This document shows positions 19,483-28,502 of a stretch of DNA of 64,000 nt, in pieces. The notes under the pieces were generated by a model, which made no database searches, was not told where the DNA came from, and was given only the letters and a program-made list of their open reading frames with translations. Position numbers and translations under genes: made by a program. The DNA comes from Schauerella aestuarii (lineage in GTDB: Bacteria; Pseudomonadota; Gammaproteobacteria; Burkholderiales; Burkholderiaceae_B). The stretch's first letter is position 1, and the number at the start of each line of letters is the position of its first letter. The DNA lies in the NCBI RefSeq assembly GCF_009866805.1, contig NZ_SIZW01000039.1, positions 434,001 through 498,000 on the forward strand, given 5' to 3'.

Positions 19483-20379
19483 GTGGCGAATATCAATCTG
19501 AAGCTTTTGCAGACGTTCGTGCTGGTGGCCGAACACGGCAGCTTCAGGCGCGCCGCAGCCGAGTGCCTGCGTACGCCGTCGGCCGTCAGCATGCAGATCA
19601 AAACGCTCGAAGATCAGATTGGCGTGGCGCTGTTCATGCGCACCACGCGGCGCGTCGAATTGACGCTCGAAGGCCGGATGCTGCTCGATCGCGTGCAACG
19701 CACCCTGGACGATCTGTCCGAGGGGCTGGACGAGCTGACGGATGCGGTAAGTGCGCGCCGAGGCGTCGTGACGCTGGCGTCGTCGCCCACCATCGCCGCC
19801 ACGCGCCTGCCCGCCATCGTGGCTGCCTTTCAAGACCGGTTTCCCAAGGCGGTGGTGCGCGTGCGCGAACTGCAGTCCACGCAGATCGTGGATGCAGTGA
19901 GCGACGAGAGTGTGGATTTTGGTTTGGGCCCATTGGCGGCCGGCGAATCGCGGGTCGATTTCGCGCCGCTTTTCGACGAAGAGCTTTACGCCGTCGTGCC
20001 CGAAGGCCATCCGCTGGCGCGGCGCCAGCGTGTGCCGCTGGCGGCATTGGCCGGATGCCCGATGATCGTATTGAGCAGCATGGCGGCGCTGCGGTCGGTA
20101 GTGGACGAGGCCGTGGCCGGGATCGGCATCACACTCGATATCCGGTACGAGGCGCAGCAGCCGCAAACCGTGATTGCCTTCGTCAATGCCGGCGTGGGCA
20201 TTGCCGTGTTGCCCCGCATCATGCTGCCGAAGTTGGGGCCGGGCGTGCGCGCGCTGCCGTTGTGTGAACCCGTACTGCGCCGCACCTTGTGCATCATCAG
20301 CCGGCCAGGTCATCGACCGAGCCCGCTGGTAGGGGAGTTCAAAGCCCTGGTCTCGCATATGCTGGTAGCCGGGTTCTAA
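19483..20379 (+). CDS. LysR-family transcriptional regulator
   Basis: A 298-aa LysR protein: N-terminal winged helix-turn-helix (INLKLLQTFVLVAEHGSFRRAAAECLRTPSAVSMQIKTLE in shortened form spans about 4-43) and a C-terminal periplasmic-binding-protein-like effector domain (from about 90). A GTG start at 19483 with a purine-rich GGGGGACGGGG stretch upstream gives the normal LysR N-terminus; extension upstream runs into the divergent gene's control region. It is divergent from the CitE-like lyase operon, the standard arrangement for a LysR activator, with about 100 bases between the starts. The inducer is probably the acid metabolised by that operon. Confidence 0.92.
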   Translation: MANINLKLLQTFVLVAEHGSFRRAAAECLRTPSAVSMQIKTLEDQIGVALFMRTTRRVELTLEGRMLLDRVQRTLDDLSEGLDELTDAVSARRGVVTLASSPTIAATRLPAIVAAFQDRFPKAVVRVRELQSTQIVDAVSDESVDFGLGPLAAGESRVDFAPLFDEELYAVVPEGHPLARRQRVPLAALAGCPMIVLSSMAALRSVVDEAVAGIGITLDIRYEAQQPQTVIAFVNAGVGIAVLPRIMLPKLGPGVRALPLCEPVLRRTLCIISRPGHRPSPLVGEFKALVSHMLVAGF

Positions 20380-20442
20380 TGTGATGGCCCATTCTGGGCG
20401 CACCGGCAACTGCGCGACAAGCGACTTTATCTGATCAATCGT

Positions 20443-20625
20443 TCATTTCAGGCGCGGTGCCACCAGAAACAGCACCACGCCGACGGCCATCGCGATGGCG
20501 CCGTAAATCGCCCACTGCATCTGTCCGGTCATGAAACTGCCCGGCAGGATGTTGATGCCCTGCAGCACCCAGATGCCGCCGATCACGATGAGGACGGCGC
20601 CCACGATTTTAAGCAATAGCTTCAT
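20443..20625 (-). CDS. Small two-helix membrane protein
   Basis: A 60-aa hydrophobic protein with two predicted transmembrane helices (LLLKIVGAVLIVIGGIWVLQ and WAIYGAIAMAVGVVLFLVA) separated by a short polar loop INILPGSFMTGQMQ. GGAAAG lies before the ATG at 20625. Its first 17 bases overlap the 3' end of the giant ABC exporter gene, which suggests translational coupling. It resembles small uncharacterised membrane proteins common in proteobacteria (GINILPGSFM type). Whether it is an accessory subunit of the exporter is unknown. Confidence 0.75.
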   Translation of the reverse strand: MKLLLKIVGAVLIVIGGIWVLQGINILPGSFMTGQMQWAIYGAIAMAVGVVLFLVAPRLK

Positions 20626-23600
20626 GATCTTTCCAGGTTGCGGCCGCGGGTGCGGCCTCGACCGTTTTAACACTTTGCCGATGCCACAGCTGCGCGTAGA
20701 CGCCGCCCTGCGCCAGCAGATCGTCATGCGTTCCCTGTTCGGCCAGTTGCCCGTCCTTCAATACCAGAATGGTGTCGGCATGGCGGATGGTGGCCAGGCG
20801 ATGGGCGATGACCAAGGTGGTGCGGCCGTGCATCAGTTTGTCCAGCGCGTGCCGAACCTGCAGCTCGCTCAGCGTGTCGAGATGCGAGGTGGCTTCATCG
20901 AGCACCAATACCGGTGCATTTTTCAGAAACGCGCGTGCGATGGCGATGCGTTGGCGTTGTCCGCCCGAGAGTTGCGCGCCGCGTTCGCCCACTTTCGTGG
21001 CCAGGCCGTCCGGCAGTTGCGCCACCACCGTCGTCAACGCGGCGTGATCGAGCGCTTGCGTGAGATCGTCGGCGCTGGCGTCGGGTCGAGCCAGGCGGAT
21101 ATTGGCTTCGAGGGTGTCGTTGAACAGATAGGTATCCTGCGCCACCAGCGCGACGCGTTGGCGCAAGCCATCGAGCTCAAGCTCGCGTACATCGTGGCCA
21201 TCCAGGCGCACGGCGCCGGATTGCACATCCCAGAAGCGCATGAGCAGGCCTGCGAAGGTGCTCTTTCCGGCACCCGACGGGCCGACCAACGCGACGGTGG
21301 TGCCGGCGGCGAGCTCGACCGTCAGCTCACGCAGTGCAGGTTGGGTGCGGCCCGGATAGGTAAAGCCGACGTCGTCGAACACGATGGCCGAGCCGCCCAC
21401 CGGCGCTGCGGGCGCGAGGGGGCCATCGACGACGGGTTCCGGCTCGTGGCTCACCACATGCAAACGACGCGTGGCAGCGATGGTGTCGGCCAGTTGGCGG
21501 CTGACCTGCGAGATTTCGGAAACGGGCAGGAAGGTCGCCACCGCGATCAGGATCAGCAGCGGCAGCATGCCTGCCGAGAGGGTTCCCAGTGTGACCAGAT
21601 AGGCGCCGAGCACCGCCACGGCCAGACCGCCCAGACCGGTTGCGATCTCGAAATAGGCCTGTTGCGCCGACAGGTCGCGCAGCAGGCGCATGCGGCGCTC
21701 GCCGTAGTGCTGCGCCAGCGCGAGGAACTCGGTGCGGCGGCGGCCGGCGGCTTGAAACGCGACGATGTCCGCCAGGCCCTGGATGGTGTCGGTAATGTGG
21801 GCGCTGAGCGCGCCCAGGCCGCTGCGGGCTTCGCCGCCCAACGCATCCACACGCTTGCGCCCGCGCAAGGGCGAGAGCATGGCGTAGGCCAGGAAAGGCA
21901 ACAGCGCGAGCGCCAGCGGCCAGCTGAACACGGCCAGAAAGCCCAGCACACTCAAGGGCACGAGGACCGACACGATGGCGGGCGCCACGGTGTGGGCGTA
22001 GAAGTACTCCACCATTTCGACGTCCTGCGTGGCGAGCGCCACGAGATCGCCCGAGCGGCGGCGCAGCAGATAGGCGGGTGCCAGGCGTTCGAGCTTGTCG
22101 AATAATGCGATGCGCATGTCGGCCAGCAGCTTGTAGGCCATCGCGTGCGCGAGCCACGATTCGAGCCAATGGAACAGCGCGGCCAGCGGCGCGGTGATGA
22201 GCAGCGCGATGATCAGGTTATCGATCTCGCGGCCATCGCGGATGGCGGCCACCACCAGCGCGCTCAGTACGCCCACGCCGATGAAGGCGACCACGCGGGC
22301 CACGCCCAGGGCGATCGTGAGGATCAACGTGCCGCGCCACGGCGCGATTACGGAGAGCAACGAGCTGATCGTGTCGCGCCAGCCGACCTGGGCGGCATCG
22401 GCATCGAGTTCGCGCAGCACCGGACCCGCGCGCGCTTCGCTGCGATCGGCGGCCTGTCTTTCGGCATGCCCCTCGGCGCGGGTTTGCATGGGATCGTCAA
22501 CGGCGGGCGGCGTGCTGCCTGCCACAGCCGCGTCGTCCATCGACATGACACGTGGATCGACCGCATCGTTCCGTGGCGGATTGCCCGGCGAGGTGACCAC
22601 GGTTTCCTGTTCGTGCATCAGCCGGTGATACAAGCCTTGCGCCTGCATCAGCTCGGCATGCGTGCCTTGCTCGACCACACGTCCGCCGTCGAGCACCAGG
22701 GTGCGATCGGCACCGATCACGCTGGCCAGTCGATGCGCCAGGATGAGCGTGGTGCGGCCCACCATCAAGCGATTGAGTGCCTCCTGGATGACGGCTTCGT
22801 TTTCGGTGTCCACCGATGACAGGGCTTCGTCCAGAATCAGGATGGGCGCGTCGCGCAACAGGGCGCGCGCGATGGCGATGCGTTGGCGTTGGCCGCCCGA
22901 GAGTTGCAGGCCGCGCTCGCCGATGCGCGTGTCGTAGCCCTGCGGCAAAGCCATGATGAAGTCGTGCGCGTTGGCGGCGCGCGCTGCCGCACGCACGGCG
23001 TCGCTGCCTGCATCGGGTTTGCCCAGGCGCAGATTGTCTTCGATCGTGCCGTGAAAGAGGGTGCTGTCCTGCGCCACGATGGCGATGTGCGCCAGCAGAT
23101 CGGCGGTGTCGAGGGCGCGCAGGTCATGTCCGCCCACCACGATGCTGCCGGATTCGGGATCGTGCTCGCGCAGCAGCAGCCGCACGATGGTCGACTTGCC
23201 CGCTCCGCTGGGGCCGACGATGGCGACGCGCTCGCCCGCCTTGACGTTGAAGTCCAGGCCGCGATGGGCGGCGCGGCGGCCCGAATACGAGAACGTGACG
23301 GCATTGAAAGCGATGGTGGGCGTGAGGCGGGCTGCCCGGGTGGTGCCGGCAGGGGGCAGGTCGGGCTGCGCTTGCAGGATCGCATGAATGCCGTCGGCCG
23401 CCGACTGGCCCAACATGCCGCGATGCAGCACGCTGCGCAGGTCGCGCAACGGGCGAAAGATCTCGGTGCCGGCCATGAGCACGATCAGGAGCGCCTCGAC
23501 GCTCATCTGTCCGTCGACCACGCGCCTGGCGCCCAGCGTGAGCGCCAGGGCGGCACCCAGGGCGATTCCCAGATCGGCTGCGCCGCGGGTAAGGAGCGAC

Positions 23601-24313
23601 ACCGATAGCACCCAGAAGGTTTGATCCGACAGTGCCCGGGCGCGCTCGGCCAGCCGCCGGCCCCACGTCTTGCCTTGGCCGAACGATTTCAGGGTAGGCA
23701 GGCCCTGGACGGCATCCAGGAAGCTTTCGCCGAACGCGCTCATGGCCTGCGAGCGCGCCAGGCTCGCACGGCGATCCAGCATGTGAACGGCCATGGGCGC
23801 GAACAGTGAAAACAACGCCGCCACGAGCAGCACGCACGCGACCGGCAGATCCCACCACGCGATCACGGCAAAGATGGCGAAGGGGGCGACGGCGGCGATC
23901 GCCACTTGGGGCAGGTAGGTGCCGAAAAACGTTTCGAGTTGCTCAACCCCATCGACCACGCTGAGCATGATGCCGCCGGTGCGCTGGTTGGCAAACCAGG
24001 CGGGTCCCAGGGCGACGATGCGGTCGTAGAGCTTGCCGCGCAAGACGTGCTGTGCCGCGATGGCGCTGCGGTGGGCCTGCACCGCGCGCAGATGATCGAG
24101 CCCGGCGCGCAGCAGTACCATGGCGGCGACGCCCACGATGGACGGCAGCAGATCGCGCCACGGCTCGCCGCGAAACACGCCTGCCAGCAGCCAACCCAGA
24201 AACACGAATCGCGCGATGCCGGCGCCCAGCGCCAGCAGGCCGAGGACGACGCCGCCCGCCATGCCGGCGCGCAGGCCGGCCATCATTTGCCACAGTCGAT
24301 AATCGAAATACAT
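20609..24313 (-). CDS. Fused two-half ABC exporter, CydDC-like
   Basis: A 1234-aa single polypeptide made of two complete ABC exporter halves. Half 1 (about 1-590) has six membrane spans, then Walker A GPSGAGKST (367-375), signature LSGGQRQRIAIARA and Walker B ILILDEALSSVD. A hydrophilic linker of about 60 residues follows. Half 2 (about 650-1234) repeats this: membrane spans, GPSGAGKSTFAGLL, LSGGQRQRIAIARA, VLVLDEATSHLD. Both ATPase sites look intact. The N-half WFANQRTGGIML segment and overall form resemble CydD and the C-half CydC, normally separate proteins that act in thiol/heme balance for cytochrome bd assembly. No cydAB is adjacent, so substrate is uncertain. A divergent LysR gene starts 97 bases away. 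Confidence 0.88.
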   Translation of the reverse strand: MYFDYRLWQMMAGLRAGMAGGVVLGLLALGAGIARFVFLGWLLAGVFRGEPWRDLLPSIVGVAAMVLLRAGLDHLRAVQAHRSAIAAQHVLRGKLYDRIVALGPAWFANQRTGGIMLSVVDGVEQLETFFGTYLPQVAIAAVAPFAIFAVIAWWDLPVACVLLVAALFSLFAPMAVHMLDRRASLARSQAMSAFGESFLDAVQGLPTLKSFGQGKTWGRRLAERARALSDQTFWVLSVSLLTRGAADLGIALGAALALTLGARRVVDGQMSVEALLIVLMAGTEIFRPLRDLRSVLHRGMLGQSAADGIHAILQAQPDLPPAGTTRAARLTPTIAFNAVTFSYSGRRAAHRGLDFNVKAGERVAIVGPSGAGKSTIVRLLLREHDPESGSIVVGGHDLRALDTADLLAHIAIVAQDSTLFHGTIEDNLRLGKPDAGSDAVRAAARAANAHDFIMALPQGYDTRIGERGLQLSGGQRQRIAIARALLRDAPILILDEALSSVDTENEAVIQEALNRLMVGRTTLILAHRLASVIGADRTLVLDGGRVVEQGTHAELMQAQGLYHRLMHEQETVVTSPGNPPRNDAVDPRVMSMDDAAVAGSTPPAVDDPMQTRAEGHAERQAADRSEARAGPVLRELDADAAQVGWRDTISSLLSVIAPWRGTLILTIALGVARVVAFIGVGVLSALVVAAIRDGREIDNLIIALLITAPLAALFHWLESWLAHAMAYKLLADMRIALFDKLERLAPAYLLRRRSGDLVALATQDVEMVEYFYAHTVAPAIVSVLVPLSVLGFLAVFSWPLALALLPFLAYAMLSPLRGRKRVDALGGEARSGLGALSAHITDTIQGLADIVAFQAAGRRRTEFLALAQHYGERRMRLLRDLSAQQAYFEIATGLGGLAVAVLGAYLVTLGTLSAGMLPLLILIAVATFLPVSEISQVSRQLADTIAATRRLHVVSHEPEPVVDGPLAPAAPVGGSAIVFDDVGFTYPGRTQPALRELTVELAAGTTVALVGPSGAGKSTFAGLLMRFWDVQSGAVRLDGHDVRELELDGLRQRVALVAQDTYLFNDTLEANIRLARPDASADDLTQALDHAALTTVVAQLPDGLATKVGERGAQLSGGQRQRIAIARAFLKNAPVLVLDEATSHLDTLSELQVRHALDKLMHGRTTLVIAHRLATIRHADTILVLKDGQLAEQGTHDDLLAQGGVYAQLWHRQSVKTVEAAPAAATWKDHEAIA

Positions 24314-24386
24314 CGTGTTTACTCCAAGCCGAGGAGCGAATAGTCGCGCAACCGCGCGCGCGGCGATAGCGATGCTTTTTCAACGT

Positions 24387-24409
24387 CCGGTTGAGATAAA
24401 CTCAACCGG
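24387..24409. promoter_or_regulatory. LysR-type T-N11-A palindrome abutting a start codon
   Basis: Arms CCGGTTGAG (24387-24395) and CTCAACCGG (24401-24409) are perfect inverted repeats around ATAAA. The core TTGAG-N5-CTCAA fits the LysR-type T-N11-A box. It sits in the 96-base gap between the divergent ABC exporter and LysR genes and ends directly at the LysR ATG, so bound protein would block the regulator's own translation-start region. Confidence 0.75.
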
Positions 24410-25339
24410 ATGAACGCGATCTTCTCTCGACTTCCCTCCCTGGGCGCGCTGCGGGCGTTCGAGGCGGTGGCGCGTCTGGGCAGTTTGAGCCAGGCCGCGC
24501 TCGAGTTGAACGTGACCAAGAGCGCGATCAGTCATCAGCTGCGTGGCCTCGAAGGCGAACTCGGCACGCCGCTTTTGCGGCGCGGCGGGGGCATGCCGCG
24601 GGCCGAACCGACCGACGCCGGATTCGAGTTGCTGCGTGCCGTGCAGCAGGCCCTGGCCCTACTCGATGGGGCGTGCCGCGAGGTCAGGGCCAGTGCGGTC
24701 AACGCCGGACAGCGGCTCTTGCACGTGTCGGCCAATGCGTCGCTGGCATCGCTCTGGCTGGCGCCGCGCATCGGCAAGTTCTCGATGCTGCATCCGGATA
24801 TCCAGATCCGCGTGCACCTGCACGCCAGTCAGGATCCCGATTGGCAGTCTCACGGCATCGAGCTGGCGATCTTGCACATGAGTGCCGGGAGTCCGCATGC
24901 GCCGGCGCCCGGCGATATCCCATTCGTGCGCGAAACGGTCATCCCGGTATGCAGTCCGGCCCTGGTGCCCGAGGCCGAGCGCGACGATCCGCAGATTTTC
25001 GACCGGTTTCGCCTGATTCAGGAAGAACATGTGGCCAGCCCCGAAACCGATTGGCGCACCTGGCGCCGGCATGTGGGGTTGCGGCCGGCGCCCAAACAGG
25101 ATGTGCTGACGCTCACAGGCATGAGCACCGTGGTGGGCGCAGCGGCCGGCGGCTTCGGCATTGCGCTTGGCCGCGCGCCCTTGATCGATGCCGAGTTGGC
25201 CAGCGGCCGGCTGGTCGCACTGATGCCCGAGCGGCGCATGGCCGGATCGTGGCGCTATGTGATGCGGCTGCGGGCAAACATGCAGGTCGACGCGCCGTTG
25301 CAGGCGCTGATGGATTTCCTGATCGCCGAGGGGCGATAG
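24410..25339 (+). CDS. LysR-family regulator (GcvA-like)
   Basis: A 309-aa LysR protein of the GcvA type: LPSLGALRAFEAVARLGSL at the start of the helix-turn-helix, then SAISHQLRGLEGELG, and a periplasmic-binding-protein-like effector domain. It is divergent from the fused ABC exporter and probably controls it and itself through the palindrome at 24387-24409. There is no ribosome-binding site in the palindrome that directly precedes the ATG; the mRNA may be leaderless, or the true start may be internal, although the N-terminus here already matches the usual family length. Effector unknown. Confidence 0.92.
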   Translation: MNAIFSRLPSLGALRAFEAVARLGSLSQAALELNVTKSAISHQLRGLEGELGTPLLRRGGGMPRAEPTDAGFELLRAVQQALALLDGACREVRASAVNAGQRLLHVSANASLASLWLAPRIGKFSMLHPDIQIRVHLHASQDPDWQSHGIELAILHMSAGSPHAPAPGDIPFVRETVIPVCSPALVPEAERDDPQIFDRFRLIQEEHVASPETDWRTWRRHVGLRPAPKQDVLTLTGMSTVVGAAAGGFGIALGRAPLIDAELASGRLVALMPERRMAGSWRYVMRLRANMQVDAPLQALMDFLIAEGR

Positions 25340-25357
25340 CGGGGCAGGCGATTGCTT

Positions 25358-27079
25358 TTACTCGGCCGCGGCGGCTTCGCGCTCCGGTTGCGCGCGTTTG
25401 CTGGGTGCGTCGCTCAGCGGCGCATGACGCTCGGCCTGTTCCGCTTCGAGCAGCGCCAGCGTCGAGGTCAGGTCGCGCACGGGCTGAAATGAATCGGCTT
25501 GCGCCATCGCCCACCCCGCTTCAAGAATGTTGTGGCGAAACTTGCCCTCGAGCAATTCGCCTGGCGCGAGCTCGGGAAACAACGCCGACAGCAACTTGAT
25601 TTCGTTGGACGAAATGCGCTTGGCGATGTGATGCGGGCGCAGGTCGTCGGGATGTTCCAGGCCGGCGGCGGCCAGGAGTTCCGCCAAGGCATGCAGCGTA
25701 TTGGCGTGAAAGCTCGCCACCCGGGGTGCCTTGTCGCCCACCACCAAGGCGCGCTGGCGCAGCGGATCCTGCGTGGTCACACCCGTTGGGCACTTGCCGG
25801 TATGGCAGGTTTGCGCCTGGATGCAGCCGATGGCAAACATGAACCCCCGCGCCGAATTGCACCAATCGGCGCCGATCGCCAGCGTGCGTGCCATGTCGAA
25901 GGCGGTGATGATCTTGCCTGACGCACCGATGCGAATCTTCTCGCGCAGGTTGACGCCCACCAATGTGTTGTGCACCAGGCGCAGGCCTTCGCGCAAGGGC
26001 GTGCCCACATGATCGACGAACTCGACGGGGGCGGCGCCCGTGCCGCCCTCAGCGCCGTCGACGACGATGAAGTCGGGCGTGATGCCGGTATGCAGCATGG
26101 CTTTGACCATGGCAAACCATTCCCACGGGTGACCCAGGCAAAACTTGAAGCCCACCGGTTTGCCGCCCGACAGCTCCCGCAACTTTTGCACGAACTTCAT
26201 CAACTCGATCGGCGTTTTGAATGCGCTGTGGCCCGCCGGCGAATTGCAGTCTTGCCAAGGCGTGACGCCCCGGGCTTCGGCGATCTCGAGCGTGACTTTG
26301 CTGCCGGGCAGGACGCCGCCGTGGCCGGGCTTGGCACCCTGCGACAGCTTGATCTCGATCATCTTGACCTGGGGCAGCGACGCTGTGGCGGCAAAGGCGC
26401 TTTCCGAGAACGCGCCGTCGGCATCGCGGCAGCCAAAATAGCCCGAACCGATATTCCACACCAGGGCGCCGCCCGGCTTCTTGTGATAGCGGCTCACACC
26501 GCCTTCGCCGGTATCGTGCGCAAAGTTGCCGTTGGCGGCACCCTCGTTCAACGCCAGGATGGCATTGGCCGACATGGCGCCGAAGCTCATCGCCGAAATA
26601 TTGAATACCGACATCGAATACGGCTGCGTACAGGCCGGCCCGCCCACTTGCACGCGGAAGTCGCTGCTGGCGATATGGGTGGGCACGCTCGAATGGTTGA
26701 TCCACTCGTAGCCGTCGCCATACACGTTCTCTTGCGTGCCGAACGGGCGCTTGTCGATTTCGCGCTTGGCGCGCTGATACACGATCGAGCGCTGCGAGCG
26801 CGAGAACGGCGTGGCGTTGGTGTCGTCTTCGAGAAAATACTGCCGGATCTCGGGCCGAATGGCCTCGAAGATGAAGCGCAGATTGCCGATCACGGGATAG
26901 TTGCGCCGGATCGCATGCGAGGTCTGCAGGATGTCGTACACGCCAAGGATCGACAGCGCAATCGCCGGCAAGGCCAGCAACAGCCACCAGGCCGAGTCGG
27001 TCACGATCAGCGCGAGGCTGGCGAGCGATGCGACCACAACCAACGCAAAAGCGGCATAGCGACTGGCAATCCACGACAT
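25358..27079 (-). CDS. Membrane-anchored FMN-binding glutamate synthase-like protein
   Basis: A 573-aa protein: two N-terminal transmembrane helices (about 5-50) followed by a domain like the central/FMN part of the glutamate synthase large subunit. Visible motifs include FNISAMSFGAMSANAILALNEG, GEGGVSRYHK, KLSQGAKPGHGGVLPGSKV, DGAEGGTGAAPVEF, and the iron-sulfur Cys motif CIQAQTCHTGKCPTG (C-x5-C-x4-C). It lacks the N-terminal glutaminase (class II amidotransferase) domain, so it cannot use glutamine as GltB does. Such stand-alone proteins are widespread and uncharacterised; GlxD-like or methylamine-glutamate pathway roles are possible. GGGAG precedes the ATG at 27079. Confidence 0.88.
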   Translation of the reverse strand: MSWIASRYAAFALVVVASLASLALIVTDSAWWLLLALPAIALSILGVYDILQTSHAIRRNYPVIGNLRFIFEAIRPEIRQYFLEDDTNATPFSRSQRSIVYQRAKREIDKRPFGTQENVYGDGYEWINHSSVPTHIASSDFRVQVGGPACTQPYSMSVFNISAMSFGAMSANAILALNEGAANGNFAHDTGEGGVSRYHKKPGGALVWNIGSGYFGCRDADGAFSESAFAATASLPQVKMIEIKLSQGAKPGHGGVLPGSKVTLEIAEARGVTPWQDCNSPAGHSAFKTPIELMKFVQKLRELSGGKPVGFKFCLGHPWEWFAMVKAMLHTGITPDFIVVDGAEGGTGAAPVEFVDHVGTPLREGLRLVHNTLVGVNLREKIRIGASGKIITAFDMARTLAIGADWCNSARGFMFAIGCIQAQTCHTGKCPTGVTTQDPLRQRALVVGDKAPRVASFHANTLHALAELLAAAGLEHPDDLRPHHIAKRISSNEIKLLSALFPELAPGELLEGKFRHNILEAGWAMAQADSFQPVRDLTSTLALLEAEQAERHAPLSDAPSKRAQPEREAAAAE

Positions 27080-27134
27080 AAGCAATCTCCCGATGACAGG
27101 GCGCCAACATAACAGATGCCGACCGCAGGCGTGA

Positions 27135-27899
27135 TTACGACCCCAGCCGCGCCAACGCATCCTGCATGGGGGTCAACGACACGCAGATGATGCCGTCCAG
27201 TGGCGTATCCGTTTCAAGGATGACGAATATTGCGCCCGATGCGGAGAGCGAGCACAGCAGGAAAAACACGATGACCGTCGCGTTGCGCGGTGCGACCAGA
27301 CCGAACGTGCCGAAGATCACGGCGAGCCAGCACACCACCACGACAAGCAATGGAATGGGAATCGAGCCATCCTTGTGCATCAATGCCGTCCAACGTGCCG
27401 AGAACACATCGTCCGACATGCTCAGGGCGCGCGTCAGCAATCGTTGCTGCTGCACGGTGGTGGTTTTCAGCGCCGCCAGATTCAATTGAAAGGTCTCGAA
27501 GTCGCTGAGGATATTGGCACGATCGAGTTCACTGGGATCGATTTCTTCACGCGTGGCCAAAAGCGCGACCCACGTGGCGTAGTTGTGCTTGAGCGCCTCG
27601 CGCAGGGGCTGCGCCGTCGGCCCGAATTGCGCCAGCGAACGGTCCAGAGCGATCACGTTGACAGCATTGCGCACCAGGTCGTTGCGCACATTGTCGAACG
27701 AACCTTTGGCCGACGAGATCATCAAGCCGAGCACCAGCGCGGCGATGGTGGCAATCAGGCCTGTCGCCAGCTTGATCGAATTCACCGAGTCGTCGCTGAG
27801 GTGATCGGCGGGCAGCCGGTTGCGCAGATAGAGCCCCAGCAGTGCGCAGGCGAATACGCAAGCGAATACCCCGAATCCGATGCCCAGATGCATGAACAT
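27135..27899 (-). CDS. DUF4239-type membrane protein
   Basis: A 254-aa protein with two transmembrane helices near the N-terminus (FGVFACVFACALLGLYL and ATGLIATIAALVLGLMIS), a long soluble helical stretch (about 70-190), and two more near the C-terminus (PLLVVVVCWLAVIFGTFGLV and TVIVFFLLCSLSASGAIFVIL). The closing ETDTPLDGIICVS is typical of DUF4239 (bestrophin-like) proteins. The ATG at 27899 shares its A with the upstream stop (TGATG), so translation is coupled to the DUF1453-type gene. Function unknown; an ion-channel-like role is possible. Confidence 0.78.
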   Translation of the reverse strand: MFMHLGIGFGVFACVFACALLGLYLRNRLPADHLSDDSVNSIKLATGLIATIAALVLGLMISSAKGSFDNVRNDLVRNAVNVIALDRSLAQFGPTAQPLREALKHNYATWVALLATREEIDPSELDRANILSDFETFQLNLAALKTTTVQQQRLLTRALSMSDDVFSARWTALMHKDGSIPIPLLVVVVCWLAVIFGTFGLVAPRNATVIVFFLLCSLSASGAIFVILETDTPLDGIICVSLTPMQDALARLGS

Positions 27900-28438
27900 C
27901 AATTGCCTTCGATCGTGTCGATGCGAGCAAGCGGGCCGTTACCCGCCGGCCGCGCAAGCGACGGGCCGCTTGCGCGCGGATGCTGCGCCTGCAATGCCTG
28001 CGCACGCAGCCAGACGATATGCGACTGAAACGCCACCATTACGGCGATGAGAATCAGGATCTCGCCGAAACTGCCGTGCATCCGGATCCCGATGAAATAC
28101 TCTGCGGTGCCCAGGGCGAATTTCAGCGCGATCAACAAGACGAACAGCGTGATGGTGAGCGCGGTGCCTTGCGCGTAGATCTGGCCGTCCTGCTGCCAGA
28201 CGCGCGTGAGCCTTCCGCGTGCGTAGCCGACGATGGCGCTCAACCCGAGGCCGCCTGCGAGGAACGCCCAGGCCAGCGCGGTGGGCGGCGCGTGAAAGCC
28301 GCCGATGACCAGGCCCACGATGGCGTAGATGATGGCGATCTTGTAGCGGTTATGCCCGTCGATCGTATGCCGCACGGTTTGCCGGTACAGCGCATACACG
28401 CACAGTGCGACGATGATGGCGATTTGCGAATTGCCCAT
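27899..28438 (-). CDS. DUF1453-type (CcdC-like) membrane protein
   Basis: A 179-aa protein with about five transmembrane helices. YALYRQTVRHTIDGHNRYK followed by membrane spans, a YARGRLTRVWQQDGQIYAQG loop, and further spans match the pattern of DUF1453/CcdC-like proteins. A soluble tail of about 35 residues is rich in Arg, Pro and Gly. It is the first gene of a coupled pair with the DUF4239-type gene. Function unknown. Confidence 0.72.
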   Translation of the reverse strand: MGNSQIAIIVALCVYALYRQTVRHTIDGHNRYKIAIIYAIVGLVIGGFHAPPTALAWAFLAGGLGLSAIVGYARGRLTRVWQQDGQIYAQGTALTITLFVLLIALKFALGTAEYFIGIRMHGSFGEILILIAVMVAFQSHIVWLRAQALQAQHPRASGPSLARPAGNGPLARIDTIEGN

Positions 28439-28502
28439 GATGTTCACCTGTCGAAACGCATTGCACAACGTAGGACCGGCGCGCGCGCCGGCCGGGGATG
28501 TC

